Assembly (NCBI GenBank): GCA_021818425.1
Contig: JAKAEC010000003.1
Coordinates: 28,210 to 92,209, forward strand
Reading direction: 5' to 3'
DNA length: 64,000 bases
Source: Pseudomonadota bacterium
GTDB taxonomy: Bacteria > Pseudomonadota > Alphaproteobacteria > Acetobacterales > Acetobacteraceae
The notes under the pieces are model-generated. The model saw only the letters and a list, made by a program, of their open reading frames with translations, did no database searches and was not told where the DNA came from. The position numbers and the translations under genes were made by a program. Positions 36,898-48,464 of the stretch are shown piece by piece. Every line of letters starts with the position of its first letter. Position 1 is the first letter of the stretch.

Positions 36898-38226
36898 ATG
36901 GCGACGTTGGGTAAAGGGCGCTTGGCCATTCTGGCGGCGGCTGGAATGTATTTTTTGGGCATGGCCGTAGCCTATCCGGCATCTGCCCATAGAGAATATC
37001 ACACCGGCCATATCGTGCACCGAGTTAGCCGCGCCGCGCCGCGCGTTATTACCGCCAGCTATGGCCCTACCTCACCGGGCATCAGCTCGATCGTTATCGA
37101 CGTCGGCAATGGCGAGGTCATCTCTTCGCACGACGCCGACACCCCCCGCTATCCGGCATCTCTTACCAAGCTGATGACGCTGGACCTCGCATTCCAAGCG
37201 CTGTCCTCAGGCCGGATGACCCTAGACACGCGCATCCCGGTTTCCGAACATGCCGCTTCTGTCGAACCTGTGAAGCTCGGCCTCCGCCCCGGCAGCACCA
37301 TCTCCGTGCGCAGTGCAATCCTCGCGATGACAACAATGTCTGCCAACGACGCGGCCACAGCGCTGGGCGAATATCTCGGCGGCGGATCTGAGGCGCGTTG
37401 CGCCCAAATGATGACGCTGCGCGCTCACGCGCTGGGCATGGCTCAAACGGAATTCACCAACGCGTCAGGCTTGCCAAACCCCAACCAGGTAACAACCGCA
37501 CGGGATATCGCCCTTCTTGCCAGGGATTTAGTGCTGCGCTACCCGCAATACCAGAGCTTTTTCGAGGTCACCTCGTTCGATTTCCGTGGCCGCAAGATAT
37601 TTAGTAACAATCAGATGCTAAAAAGCTATTTCGGTGCTACCGGCATGAAAACCGGCTACACTGATCTAGCGCGCCACAATCTCGTCACCTCCGCCGACCG
37701 CGGCGACAAGAGGCTCATCGGCGTCGTACTACATGAGCCCAGTTGGGGCACCGCCTATTCGCAAATGACCGCAATGCTCGACGGCGGTTTCGGCGGCCAC
37801 GTGCCGATGACCGAGCAGATGGTCGCCGAGGCAAGCCACCCTGCCGGACAACGCCTTATCCCCCTGTTTAGGCGCACAGAAACAGTCGCAAGCCGTACCC
37901 CCGTTCATGCCAGGGAGCTACCGAATTCCGCCGCGCGGCAACCAAACGCCGAACGGCGCTGGGTCGCCCAGCTTGGCCTCTACCGCTATAAGTTCGATGC
38001 CCGTGTAGCGGCATTGCACGCGCGCCGGCTGCGCGGAAATGGCGTTGCGCAGATCGAGCATATAGAGCGCCACGGCAAAAATCTGTGGCTTGCCCAGCTG
38101 ACCGGCCTTACATACCTCGGCGCACACGATGCCTGCCGCGCCATCAATGTTCACGGCCACCAATGCGATGTACGGCCCTTGCACGCCGACCACTTGGCCA
38201 TGTTGAACCAACTAGACGGCACCTGA
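36898..38226 (+). CDS. D-alanyl-D-alanine carboxypeptidase (PBP5/6 family) with C-terminal SPOR domain
   Basis: Trims the terminal D-Ala from peptidoglycan stem peptides. The 442-residue protein has a membrane-segment-like N-terminus (LAILAAAGMYFLGMAVAYPASA). The penicillin-binding motifs are complete: Ser88-Leu-Thr-Lys91, Ser148-Ala-Asn150 and Lys251-Thr-Gly. The last 75 or so residues (RRWVAQLGLYRYKFDARVAAL onward) look like a SPOR domain, which binds denuded glycan at the division site. SPOR-tailed carboxypeptidases are known in alphaproteobacteria. The gene heads a three-gene unit with a DedA-family protein and an ATP-grasp enzyme. Confidence 0.93.
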   Translation: MATLGKGRLAILAAAGMYFLGMAVAYPASAHREYHTGHIVHRVSRAAPRVITASYGPTSPGISSIVIDVGNGEVISSHDADTPRYPASLTKLMTLDLAFQALSSGRMTLDTRIPVSEHAASVEPVKLGLRPGSTISVRSAILAMTTMSANDAATALGEYLGGGSEARCAQMMTLRAHALGMAQTEFTNASGLPNPNQVTTARDIALLARDLVLRYPQYQSFFEVTSFDFRGRKIFSNNQMLKSYFGATGMKTGYTDLARHNLVTSADRGDKRLIGVVLHEPSWGTAYSQMTAMLDGGFGGHVPMTEQMVAEASHPAGQRLIPLFRRTETVASRTPVHARELPNSAARQPNAERRWVAQLGLYRYKFDARVAALHARRLRGNGVAQIEHIERHGKNLWLAQLTGLTYLGAHDACRAINVHGHQCDVRPLHADHLAMLNQLDGT

Positions 38227-38288
38227 AAATCAGCTCGGCGCCCCGGAAGGGTTGGCCTACGGGCTGATCGGGGATATTTGGCGCGCGC

Positions 38289-38873
38289 ATGGTGCTTCTT
38301 GGCTTCACGACGATCCTGGCCACGGCTGCGGGGGTAAGATCCCTCCAGGCGGTGCTTATTATTTCCGGCACCTTTGTCCTGGAAGACGCGGCCACGCTGC
38401 TGACTGCCATGCAAGTGGCTTCTGGCGCCCTTTCGTTGCCCGTGGCCCTTGGCTCACTTTATGCTGGCATCGTTCTTGGAGATCTCGGGCTTTATGGGCT
38501 GGGTAGGCTTTCCGCCACCCATGGCTGGGCCAAGAAGCTGGTGCCACAACATCGCCAGGACCTCGGCCGAAACTGGGTAAAGCGTAAGGTCATTCCGCTG
38601 GTGCTGGTCAGCCGCTTTGTGCCGGGCCTGCGTCTGCCCACCTATACCACGCTGGGCTTTCTGCGAGCTCCATTTCTACATTTTGCGTTGGCGGCGATTC
38701 TTGCCACGCTTGTATGGACCACGGGGCTGTTCTTTGTCAGCCTGCGGCTAGGCATGTTGATGGCCCATTATCTGGGGATTTGGCGCTGGGCTGGGCTCGC
38801 TGTATTTCTTGTCATAATCATGCTAGTCGGCCGCTTGGCCACGAAGCTCTACAACCAAAGGACCCCGCAATGA
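38289..38873 (+). CDS. DedA/VTT-family membrane protein
   Basis: Polytopic inner-membrane protein of 194 residues. It has the VTT (SNARE-associated) signature: the re-entrant loop GTFVLEDAATLLTA, the glycine-rich GIVLGDLGLYGLGRLS, and the conserved basic segment VSRFVPGLRLPTYTTLGFLR. DedA proteins are implicated in lipid scrambling and undecaprenyl phosphate recycling (UptA). The adjacent carboxypeptidase gene supports an envelope role. It overlaps the ATP-grasp gene by 4 bp (ATGA), so the two are probably translationally coupled. A short alternative start further downstream cannot be excluded. Confidence 0.9.
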   Translation: MVLLGFTTILATAAGVRSLQAVLIISGTFVLEDAATLLTAMQVASGALSLPVALGSLYAGIVLGDLGLYGLGRLSATHGWAKKLVPQHRQDLGRNWVKRKVIPLVLVSRFVPGLRLPTYTTLGFLRAPFLHFALAAILATLVWTTGLFFVSLRLGMLMAHYLGIWRWAGLAVFLVIIMLVGRLATKLYNQRTPQ

Positions 38874-39979
38874 GCAGCACATCGTTGGCTGGCAGCCTCG
38901 GCAGGCTTAAGCGGTCCCAACAAAAAAGCCCGGTCTCCTTCTTTGAATTCTGGCCGAACTGGCTGTTCTATATCCCCGTCATTGGGTTCTGGGCGCTTCA
39001 GTCCCTGCGCTACGGCAGCATTACCTTGCCGTCTCTGGCCAATCCGCGCATCAATGCAGGGGGTATCTGCGGTGAGTCCAAGAACGCAATCTTAGATCTC
39101 GCTGGCCCAACAGCGCGTGCCTGGGTGGCGAATTATACTGACCTCACTGTTTCCGGCCACGTAGATGCTAGCGACCAACACCGCGCCCTGGCGGCCATGG
39201 ACCGGGCCGGACTCAGCTTCCCCGTTGTTGCCAAGCCCGATATGAGCTGCAACGGCGTAGGGGTGCGGGTGATCCGAAACGAAGCCGAGCTTGCAGCCTA
39301 TCTCACGACTTTCCCGCGCGGCGCAGCACTGCAACTGCAGAGCCTCGTTACCTACGCGGGCGAGGCTGGTATCTTCTATATCCGCCGTCCGGGAGAGCCT
39401 GCCGGGCGCATTACCTCCGTCACCTTGAAATACCCTCCAACCGTGCTGGGCGACGGGCGGCGCAGCGTGAAAGAACTAATCAACGGCGACGACCGGCTGA
39501 ACGCCATCTCCCATCTGCTGCTGCCCAAGCTGGGCGCCAAGGCCGCCCGCGTGCCCGCCGCCAATGAACAGGTAGCCCTAGTTTTCGTCGGCAATCATTG
39601 CCGCGGTTCAACCTTCAAGGACGGACTTTCCATCGTCACCCCCGCCCTCACTGCGCGAATCGACGAGATTATGCGCAGCATGCCAGATGTGTATTTCTCC
39701 CGCATCGATTTGCGCTACGACAATCTGGATGCTTTGCGCGAAGGCCGAGACTTTAAGATTATCGAATTCAACGGCGCAGGCTCAGAAGCTACCCATATCT
39801 GGGACCCTGAAATGACCCTCGCCCGCGCCTACAAGGACCAGTTCTTCCATTATGGCGAATCATTCCGGATCGGCGCGGCAATCCGCGAAACCGGCCTCAC
39901 GCCGATCGGCCCACTCAAACTGCTGGCGTTATGGCGGTACCAGAAACGGCTAATGCGCGCCTATCCAGCAAACGATTAA
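38870..39979 (+). CDS. Membrane-anchored ATP-grasp ligase of unknown substrate
   Basis: A 369-residue protein. A hydrophobic segment near residues 24-43 (FWPNWLFYIPVIGFWALQSL) precedes an ATP-grasp fold with FPVVAKPDMSCNGVGVRVI (ATP-binding loop), LQSLVTYAGEAGIFYIRRP, and the metal/ATP residues in FSRIDLRYDNLDAL and FKIIEFNGAGSEA. ATP-grasp enzymes join a carboxylate to an amine or thiol, as D-Ala-D-Ala ligase and RimK do. This one is not D-Ala-D-Ala ligase by its motifs. Coupling to DedA and a carboxypeptidase suggests it modifies an envelope or lipid-linked substrate, but that is inference. ATG 38870 overlaps the dedA stop. Confidence 0.8.
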   Translation: MSSTSLAGSLGRLKRSQQKSPVSFFEFWPNWLFYIPVIGFWALQSLRYGSITLPSLANPRINAGGICGESKNAILDLAGPTARAWVANYTDLTVSGHVDASDQHRALAAMDRAGLSFPVVAKPDMSCNGVGVRVIRNEAELAAYLTTFPRGAALQLQSLVTYAGEAGIFYIRRPGEPAGRITSVTLKYPPTVLGDGRRSVKELINGDDRLNAISHLLLPKLGAKAARVPAANEQVALVFVGNHCRGSTFKDGLSIVTPALTARIDEIMRSMPDVYFSRIDLRYDNLDALREGRDFKIIEFNGAGSEATHIWDPEMTLARAYKDQFFHYGESFRIGAAIRETGLTPIGPLKLLALWRYQKRLMRAYPAND

Positions 39980-39984
39980 GCCAT

Positions 39985-41121
39985 TTAAAGTGTTCTGGTG
40001 ACCATCTCACCGGTTGCCGAGAATGCGGCAGCAGGACCCGCCCGCCCCGGCGCGCCGCCCACCTCCAGCCTGCGGCGGGGCAATGCATCTGGGTAGTCCT
40101 GCACCAACCAGTTTACCATCGCCTCACGCACATCGCAGCGCAAATCCCACAGCACGCCGGCGTTGCGAGCACTTACCAGTAAGCGCAGCTCTACCATGGC
40201 ATTCGGCAAGTCGGTCATCTGGACCACTGCCACCTTACGGTCCCATTTTGGGTTTGCCTCCACGACCTCACGCAGCTTCTCCCTCACCTTCTCCACCGGC
40301 ACGGTGTAATCCACATAAAGCATCACCGTGCCCATCAGGTCGGCGGAGGAATGCGTCCAATTCTGGAACGGTTGTTCGATGAAATAGGAAAGTGGCACGA
40401 TCAGCCGACGCAAGTCCCAGATTCTGATCACCACATAGGTACTGCCAATCCGCTCAATCCAGCCCCACTCCCCCTGCACCACCACGGAATCCTCAAGCCG
40501 AATTGGTTGCGTGAGCGCGATTTGGATACCAGCCAGCAGATTGCTCAGCAGTGGCCTCGCCGCCAAGCCAACCACCAATCCTGCCGCGCCAGCCGATGCG
40601 AATAGGCTCACCCCATATTGCCGCACGGCGCTGCTGGTCATCAGTGCCAGGGCTAGCGTCAATACCACCAGCAAGGTGCGCAGCGCGGTACGCAATATAC
40701 CTATCTGCGTGATATGCTGCCGTGCCAGCAGGTTGTTGCTATCATCTTCAAACCGGATTCGTGAAACGTAAATCTCCGCGAAAAAATCTAGCGTATTCAT
40801 TATGCTCCAGCCCAGCACCACCACAAGACCGGCTGCAAGGGCATGACCCAACACTCTTGCGGGCCAATGCGACAGCGGCGCGAAAGGCAGCACTGCACTC
40901 ACCGCAGCTAGCATCAGCAATGCGCAAGTCGGCCCCTTGCAGCGCGCCATCAGCATCTCCGGGATATGGCCATAGCGCATGGCAAAACGAGACAGACGGC
41001 GAACCACCCAGCGGCAAAGCGAAGCAGCAATCACCGCCGCCGCCAACAGCATCACCGTTGCGGTCAACCAATCGGGAACAATGCCATAAATCCAGATGGC
41101 CAGGGCCCGGGCGTGATCCAT
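39985..41121 (-). CDS. Mechanosensitive ion channel family protein (MscS superfamily)
   Basis: A 378-residue MscS-superfamily protein with five or so membrane segments. The pore-lining helix reads SLFASAGAAGLVVGLAARPLLSNLLAG. A beta domain follows with EWGWIERIGSTYVVIRIWDLRRLIVPLSYFIEQPFQNW, where the usual GTVE becomes GWIER. It is longer than MscS and closer to YbdG/YnaI-like or MSL-type members. It faces the ATP-grasp gene tail to tail, 6 bp apart. With the NdvB-like synthase and the other MscS, this adds to the osmotic-adaptation theme. Confidence 0.9.
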   Translation of the reverse strand: MDHARALAIWIYGIVPDWLTATVMLLAAAVIAASLCRWVVRRLSRFAMRYGHIPEMLMARCKGPTCALLMLAAVSAVLPFAPLSHWPARVLGHALAAGLVVVLGWSIMNTLDFFAEIYVSRIRFEDDSNNLLARQHITQIGILRTALRTLLVVLTLALALMTSSAVRQYGVSLFASAGAAGLVVGLAARPLLSNLLAGIQIALTQPIRLEDSVVVQGEWGWIERIGSTYVVIRIWDLRRLIVPLSYFIEQPFQNWTHSSADLMGTVMLYVDYTVPVEKVREKLREVVEANPKWDRKVAVVQMTDLPNAMVELRLLVSARNAGVLWDLRCDVREAMVNWLVQDYPDALPRRRLEVGGAPGRAGPAAAFSATGEMVTRTL

Positions 41122-41217
41122 AATGGAAAGCGTCTCCGCGGTTGATCATGTCAGGATGTCCCCGATTTATCCCCTGCGGCGAATGAATAAACCCCCTAAA
41201 ACACAATCATTTTTAAT

Positions 41218-43200
41218 TTACATGAAAGAAATCGGATCCACGTCCACATCCAGCTTCACATTGCGGGGAATGGGCACCTGCGCCAACCATGCCCGCAGTA
41301 AGGGCTGAACAGCAATATCCCTCGAGGTTTTCAACAGCATGCGGCGGCGATGGCGCCCGCGCAGCAGTGCAATCGGCGCCGGGGCAGGCCCAAGCACCTC
41401 AACCTCCGGCTGACGCGGCGCTGCTCTGGCTAAAGCACGGGCAGTTTGGTCCGCCAACCGTTCATCCTCGGCGCTCACGATCAGCGCCGCCAGCCGCCCG
41501 AAAGGCGGCCAATGCCCGGGGCGGCGCAAGGCCGCCTCCTGATCCAAAAAAGCGGGAAGATCTCCCGATAGAAGCGCCTTAATCACCGGGTGGGAGGGAT
41601 CGTAACTCTGCAGTAGCACATGCCCCGGCGCATCAGCCCGTCCGGCGCGGCCGGCCACTTGGTGCAGCATTTGCACAGTATGCTCTCCGGCGCGCAAGTC
41701 GCCGCCTGCAAGACCAAGATCCGCGTCCACCACTCCCACCAAAGTGAGATGCGGAAAGTGCCAACCCTTGGCCACCATCTGCGTACCAACGATGATCCCC
41801 ACCTCGCGCTCCGCGACACGCCGCGCCGCCTCCGCAGCATGGGCAGGGCCTAGAATCACGTCTGAGGCCATTACCAACGCCTCCGTCTCGGGAAACAACT
41901 CCGCCACCTCCTCGGCGATGCGTTCCACTCCGGGGCCGATGGGCCTAAGGCTCCCCTCTGCCTCGCAAGACGGGCAACGAAGCGGCCGCTGGGTCGTAAA
42001 CCCGCAATGATGGCACGAAAGCCGAGGCATAGATTTATGTTCTACCAGCCAAGAGGAGCAGTTGGGACAGGAAAGCCGGTGTCCACAAGTCCTGCAAAGC
42101 GTCAACGGTGCATAGCCGCGCCGGTTTAGAAAGAGCATCGCCTGCTCGCCCCGCGCCAGTGTCTTGCATATCGCTTCCGCTAACAACGGAGAGAGGAATC
42201 TACCCCGCTCCGGAGGCGCTTGCCGAAGGTCAAGCGCCTCCACCTTCGGCAGGGCCGCCCCACCGTGGCGGACAGGCAGGTCGATCTTCTTATAGCGCCC
42301 TTGCGCGACGTTTTCGACGGTTTCGAGGCTGGGCGTGGCGCTCACCAGTAGCACTGGCGCCATGCAGAACTTACCACGCACCACCGCCATGTCCCGCGCG
42401 TTATACATCACCCCATCCTCCTGCTTGAAGGAGGTCTCGTGCTCCTCATCGACCACGATGAGGCCGAGCGCCACGAAAGGCAAAAATAGGGCTGAGCGCG
42501 CTCCCACCACCATATCCGCCCGCCCCTCCGCCACGGCACGGAACGTTTCGCGCCGCTGAGCCGGGGTAAGTTCCGAATGCCAGACAGCCGGCCGCGCCCC
42601 AAACCGCGCCTCAAAGCGTGACAGCATCTGTACCGAAAGTGCTATTTCCGGCAGCAGCACCAGCACCTGCTTACCGTTCCGCAGCGCCTCAGCGACAGCC
42701 TCCAAATAAACTTCTGTTTTGCCGGACCCCGTGACGCCATCCAATAGTGTCACGGAAAAAACTCCCATCCGGACCTCCTTACGCAGCGCTACAGAAGCAT
42801 TTTCCTGAACTGCCGAGAGCGCCGGGCGGAGGCAGGTGGGATCGGCCCCACCGAATTCATATTTCCGGGCACGCTTGGGAGTGGGTACTAGCAGCTTCTC
42901 TTTCAGCGTCAGCGCCAGCACGTCCCCGCGCGCCGCGAGGGTGTACGCACCTACCCAGTCGACAAATTTGCGCAAACTCTCCGGCAGGGGCGGGAAATCC
43001 AAACACTCCGCCACTTTGCGGGTATTAACGGCCATGTCCGGTGGGTCATCCCAGACCGCCCCAATGACCACCCGTCGTCCCAGTGGCACTCGTACTAACG
43101 CGCCCGGCACCAAGGGGACATCTGTCTCGTAGGTAAACGCCATGTTGAATTTATAGGGGAGCAAGATGCTGACGCGGGTTGTCCGTTGAGGTTGCTCCAT
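41218..43200 (-). CDS. priA: Primosomal protein N' (PriA) helicase
   Basis: Restarts stalled replication forks by reloading the replisome. The 660-residue protein has a 3'-end-binding N-domain ([18 protein letters not shown]), an SF2 helicase core with [23 protein letters not shown] and [10 protein letters not shown], and the PriA zinc-binding insert ([13 protein letters not shown] then CHHCGF and CPSC). Motif VI is [10 protein letters not shown]. The length is slightly short for PriA (about 730) but all motifs are present. It is divergent from the transaldolase gene, 45 bp apart. The start ATG 43200 could vary by a few codons. Confidence 0.95.
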   Translation of the reverse strand: MEQPQRTTRVSILLPYKFNMAFTYETDVPLVPGALVRVPLGRRVVIGAVWDDPPDMAVNTRKVAECLDFPPLPESLRKFVDWVGAYTLAARGDVLALTLKEKLLVPTPKRARKYEFGGADPTCLRPALSAVQENASVALRKEVRMGVFSVTLLDGVTGSGKTEVYLEAVAEALRNGKQVLVLLPEIALSVQMLSRFEARFGARPAVWHSELTPAQRRETFRAVAEGRADMVVGARSALFLPFVALGLIVVDEEHETSFKQEDGVMYNARDMAVVRGKFCMAPVLLVSATPSLETVENVAQGRYKKIDLPVRHGGAALPKVEALDLRQAPPERGRFLSPLLAEAICKTLARGEQAMLFLNRRGYAPLTLCRTCGHRLSCPNCSSWLVEHKSMPRLSCHHCGFTTQRPLRCPSCEAEGSLRPIGPGVERIAEEVAELFPETEALVMASDVILGPAHAAEAARRVAEREVGIIVGTQMVAKGWHFPHLTLVGVVDADLGLAGGDLRAGEHTVQMLHQVAGRAGRADAPGHVLLQSYDPSHPVIKALLSGDLPAFLDQEAALRRPGHWPPFGRLAALIVSAEDERLADQTARALARAAPRQPEVEVLGPAPAPIALLRGRHRRRMLLKTSRDIAVQPLLRAWLAQVPIPRNVKLDVDVDPISFM

Positions 43201-43245
43201 GCTGTATGCTCTTACCCAAAGATCCTGTTCACCGGAAAGCTATCC

Positions 43246-43902
43246 ATGAAATTCTTTGTCGACACTGCAGAAATCGCCGAGATCCGGGAGCTAGCCACCA
43301 CCGGCCTGCTCGACGGCGTTACCACCAACCCGTCACTCATCGCCAAGTCCGGCCGCAAGATACTGGATGTGATCGCCGATATCTGCGAGATCGTCACCGG
43401 CCCCGTAAGTGCCGAGGTGGCCGCCAATGACTATAAGCAGATGCTGGCCGAAGCGGCGGTGCTAAAGAAGATCGCACCCAACGTCGCAATCAAAGTGCCT
43501 CTGACCCCGGACGGCCTGAAAGCCTGCTATGCGCTCTCCCAGGAGAACACAATGGTCAATGTTACCCTTTGCTTCTCCCCTGCCCAAGCGCTGCTGGCCG
43601 CCAAGGCTGGTGCAACCTTCATTTCGCCATTTGTCGGTCGGCTGGACGATATTGGTCAGAACGGAATGGATCTGATCCATGACATCGTGACGATCTATAA
43701 CAATTACCCGAACCTGAAGACTGAGGTGCTGGTGGCCTCAATCCGCAATCCAATCCATCTGATCGAGGCGGCGAAGATGGGTGCCGATGTTGCCACCATT
43801 CCTCCCGCCGTGATCAAGCAACTCTACGGCCACCCATTGACCGACAAGGGCCTGGACGCCTTCCTCAAGGACTGGGCCGCCACTGGCCAAAGCATTGTCT
43901 GA
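43246..43902 (+). CDS. fsa: Transaldolase/fructose-6-phosphate aldolase family protein
   Basis: Small (218-residue) class I aldolase of the TalC/FSA type, linking pentose phosphates with glycolytic sugars. Motifs: [30 protein letters not shown], the Schiff-base lysine in [37 protein letters not shown] and [25 protein letters not shown] 43246 is the family start; the in-frame start at 43186 adds 20 unconserved residues. Whether it acts as transaldolase or as fructose-6-phosphate aldolase cannot be told from sequence. It overlaps xerC by 8 bp. Confidence 0.93.
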   Translation: MKFFVDTAEIAEIRELATTGLLDGVTTNPSLIAKSGRKILDVIADICEIVTGPVSAEVAANDYKQMLAEAAVLKKIAPNVAIKVPLTPDGLKACYALSQENTMVNVTLCFSPAQALLAAKAGATFISPFVGRLDDIGQNGMDLIHDIVTIYNNYPNLKTEVLVASIRNPIHLIEAAKMGADVATIPPAVIKQLYGHPLTDKGLDAFLKDWAATGQSIV

Positions 43903-44797
43903 CGAGCTGCTGACCGCTTTCTGCACTTGGCTCGGCGCTGAGCGCCGGGCCGGAGAGAAAACCGTTGAGACCTATGCCCGCGATATTCGGTCTTTTTTGT
44001 CTTTCACCACCGAACATACTGGCGAATCGCTAGACCCCAAGGGCCTCGGGACATTGCGTGCTGCGGATTTCCGCGCCTTCCTCGCCAAAGCCGCCAAGAC
44101 CGGGGATGTCAACGCCACTCGTGCCCGCAAGCTGTCCGCGCTGCGCACCTTCTTCCGCTATCTGCACCAGCGCCACGGGGTCGACGTGACCCAGCTTTCC
44201 CTTGTCACCCGCCCTCGCCCGAGAAACCCTCTACCCAAGGCGTTGAGCCACGATGACGCCCTGAACGTGACAACCGGTATTAGCGAAGCGACCGACACCG
44301 CCATGGAGCAGGCCCGCGATGCCGCGCTGATGATGTTGCTCTATGGCGCTGGCTTGCGAATCGCCGAGGCGCTCGCTCTGAATGTCGGTGATCTACCCGC
44401 CGTCGATGGTGCCCTGCGTGTGACTGGTAAAGGCCGCAAGCAGCGAATCGTACCGCTCCTGCCCGCCGTGCGCGCCAGCATCGACACTTGGCTGAAGTTA
44501 CATCCGAATCCGGATCGGGGCGAACCACTGTTCACGGGCCTGCGAGGCAGGCGGCTGAATGCCGGAGTGGCGCAGAGGAACCTGCGCAATTTCCGCCGCC
44601 TGAACGGCCTTCCCGAGCACGCCACCCCGCACGCACTACGCCACAGCTTCGCCACTCACCTGCTGGAGGGTGGGGCGGATCTACGCTCCATTCAGGAATT
44701 GCTGGGCCATGCCAGCCTCTCCACCACCCAACGTTATACCGAGGTAGAAACCAACCGGCTCATGGAAGTCTGGAGCAGAACGCATCCCAGAGCGTAG
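43895..44797 (+). CDS. xerC: Tyrosine recombinase XerC
   Basis: Resolves chromosome dimers at dif together with XerD. The 300-residue protein has the SAM-like N-terminal core-binding domain ([17 protein letters not shown]) and a catalytic domain with the complete pentad: Arg155 in [10 protein letters not shown], Lys179 in GKGRKQR, His246 and Arg249 in HALRH, His272 in LGHASLS, and the nucleophile Tyr281 in QRYTEV. The start is TTG 43895, overlapping the fsa stop by 8 bp, which implies translational coupling. I see no integron or prophage features, so this is the housekeeping recombinase. Confidence 0.93.
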   Translation: MSDELLTAFCTWLGAERRAGEKTVETYARDIRSFLSFTTEHTGESLDPKGLGTLRAADFRAFLAKAAKTGDVNATRARKLSALRTFFRYLHQRHGVDVTQLSLVTRPRPRNPLPKALSHDDALNVTTGISEATDTAMEQARDAALMMLLYGAGLRIAEALALNVGDLPAVDGALRVTGKGRKQRIVPLLPAVRASIDTWLKLHPNPDRGEPLFTGLRGRRLNAGVAQRNLRNFRRLNGLPEHATPHALRHSFATHLLEGGADLRSIQELLGHASLSTTQRYTEVETNRLMEVWSRTHPRA

Positions 44798-44852
44798 ACA
44801 CCGCCACCAGTTCGCGCATTGCGGAACTCAATATAACATGCGATAATAACCT

Positions 44853-45650
44853 ATGGATTTAGTAGGAAATTCAGGATTTCAACCCATCTACGCAATTTCA
44901 GGGCTACTGGTCGGGCTTTTGATTGGATTGACCGGGGTGGGCGGCGGCTCGCTGATGACGCCGCTATTGGTACTATTTTTCGGGTTTCACCCGACTACTG
45001 CCGTTGGCACTGACCTTCTATTTGCTGCGACAACCAAATCCGTCGGCACCACCATTCATAGCGCCGGCAAGACTGTGGATTGGACCGTTGTCCGCTGGCT
45101 AGCAGCAGGCTCCGTGCCCGCTACCATTATCTGCCTCATCGCCATGGGGTATGCTGGGGCAAATAGCTCCGGCGTCACTAATCTGATCTTCATCGTGCTA
45201 GGGGTCTCCTTGCTGCTGAGCGCCATCTCGCTACTGTTCAAGAAGCAGATCTTGCATTGCATCACCCGACGCTACCCTGAGTTTGGCACAGCCTCCTCCC
45301 GACGCCTGACGGTGCTCACCGGCGTAGTGCTGGGTGTTCTGGTCTGTCTTTCTTCCGTAGGCGCCGGGGCTCTGGGCACCATCGCATTGATCATCTTGTA
45401 TCCGCGCCTGCCGATGGTAAGAATCGTGGGATCAGACATTGCTCATGCAGTACCGTTGACCCTGCTAGCCGGGGCGGGCCATTGGTTTCTGGGGACGATC
45501 GATTTCCGGCTATTGGGCATGCTGCTCGTAGGCTCCGTCCCAGGTATCGTGGTCGGCAGCCTCACGGCCCGCTACGCGCCTGACAAGCTACTAAAAGCCT
45601 TCCTTGGCGTCATCCTTGCCATTGCCGGGTTCAGGATGTTGGTGAAATAA
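44853..45650 (+). CDS. TauE/SafE (TSUP) family anion permease
   Basis: A 265-residue membrane protein of the TauE/SafE family with about eight membrane segments. The family glycine-rich repeats appear as GLTGVGGGSLMTPLL and CLSSVGAGALGTIAL, followed by VGSVPGIVVGSL near the end. Members export or import sulfite, sulfoacetate or similar sulfur anions. The cysteine synthase and rhodanese are far away, so a sulfur role here is only a family-level guess. The ribosome binding site is weak. It converges on the ATP synthase operon. Confidence 0.88.
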   Translation: MDLVGNSGFQPIYAISGLLVGLLIGLTGVGGGSLMTPLLVLFFGFHPTTAVGTDLLFAATTKSVGTTIHSAGKTVDWTVVRWLAAGSVPATIICLIAMGYAGANSSGVTNLIFIVLGVSLLLSAISLLFKKQILHCITRRYPEFGTASSRRLTVLTGVVLGVLVCLSSVGAGALGTIALIILYPRLPMVRIVGSDIAHAVPLTLLAGAGHWFLGTIDFRLLGMLLVGSVPGIVVGSLTARYAPDKLLKAFLGVILAIAGFRMLVK

Positions 45651-45708
45651 AAAGTGCACCCTCACGCGAGGCTCACCCATCCCAACGTACTAAGAGCACG
45701 AGTATTAT

Positions 45709-46137
45709 TCAGATCGTGTCCGCCTGAGCGGGGGCGGCGACGGCACTGTCTACCATCGCCTGGGCGGAGATCAACTTGTCAGACGCTTCGCGGTACGCAT
45801 CCGTGTCCTGCGTGTCCACCGCGTCAAAGGCAGCCTTGGCCTCAGCCAACTTAGCCTGCGCGGCAACGGTATCAATCGCGGCCTGGCGGATAATCTCATC
45901 GGCTAACACCGAGCAACGCGATTCCGTGACCTCAGCAAAGCCGCCGGTCACAAAGAACCGGTCAGTGATCTTGCCGCTTTCATAAATATCTACCAGCCCG
46001 CCGCGCAAGCTGGTCACGACCTTGGCATGGCTCGGCAAGATACCGAGGTCGCCTTCCGTGCCTGGAATTACGACCATGTCGACATCGCGGGCCAGTAGCA
46101 GCCGCTCCGGGCTGATGATTTCTAGGGCGAGCGGCAT
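45709..46137 (-). CDS. atpC: ATP synthase F1 subunit epsilon
   Basis: Rotor subunit that couples and regulates the F1 motor. The 142-residue protein opens LALEIISPERLLLARDVDMVVIPGTEGDLGILPSHA, the beta-sandwich domain, then FVTGGFAEVTESRCSVLADE and a helical C-terminus. It is the last gene of atpHAGDC, 3 bp after atpD. The order delta-alpha-gamma-beta-epsilon and absence of F0 genes are typical of alphaproteobacteria. Confidence 0.96.
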   Translation of the reverse strand: MPLALEIISPERLLLARDVDMVVIPGTEGDLGILPSHAKVVTSLRGGLVDIYESGKITDRFFVTGGFAEVTESRCSVLADEIIRQAAIDTVAAQAKLAEAKAAFDAVDTQDTDAYREASDKLISAQAMVDSAVAAPAQADTI

Positions 46138-46140
46138 TAA

Positions 46141-48460
<2,320 letters not shown>

Positions 48461-48464
48461 GGGC

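Noticed and set aside
43895..44797. XerC-type recombinase as a mobile-element integrase
   Set aside because: It sits in a housekeeping context, overlaps the transaldolase gene and has the XerC motif set, with no attachment site or cargo.
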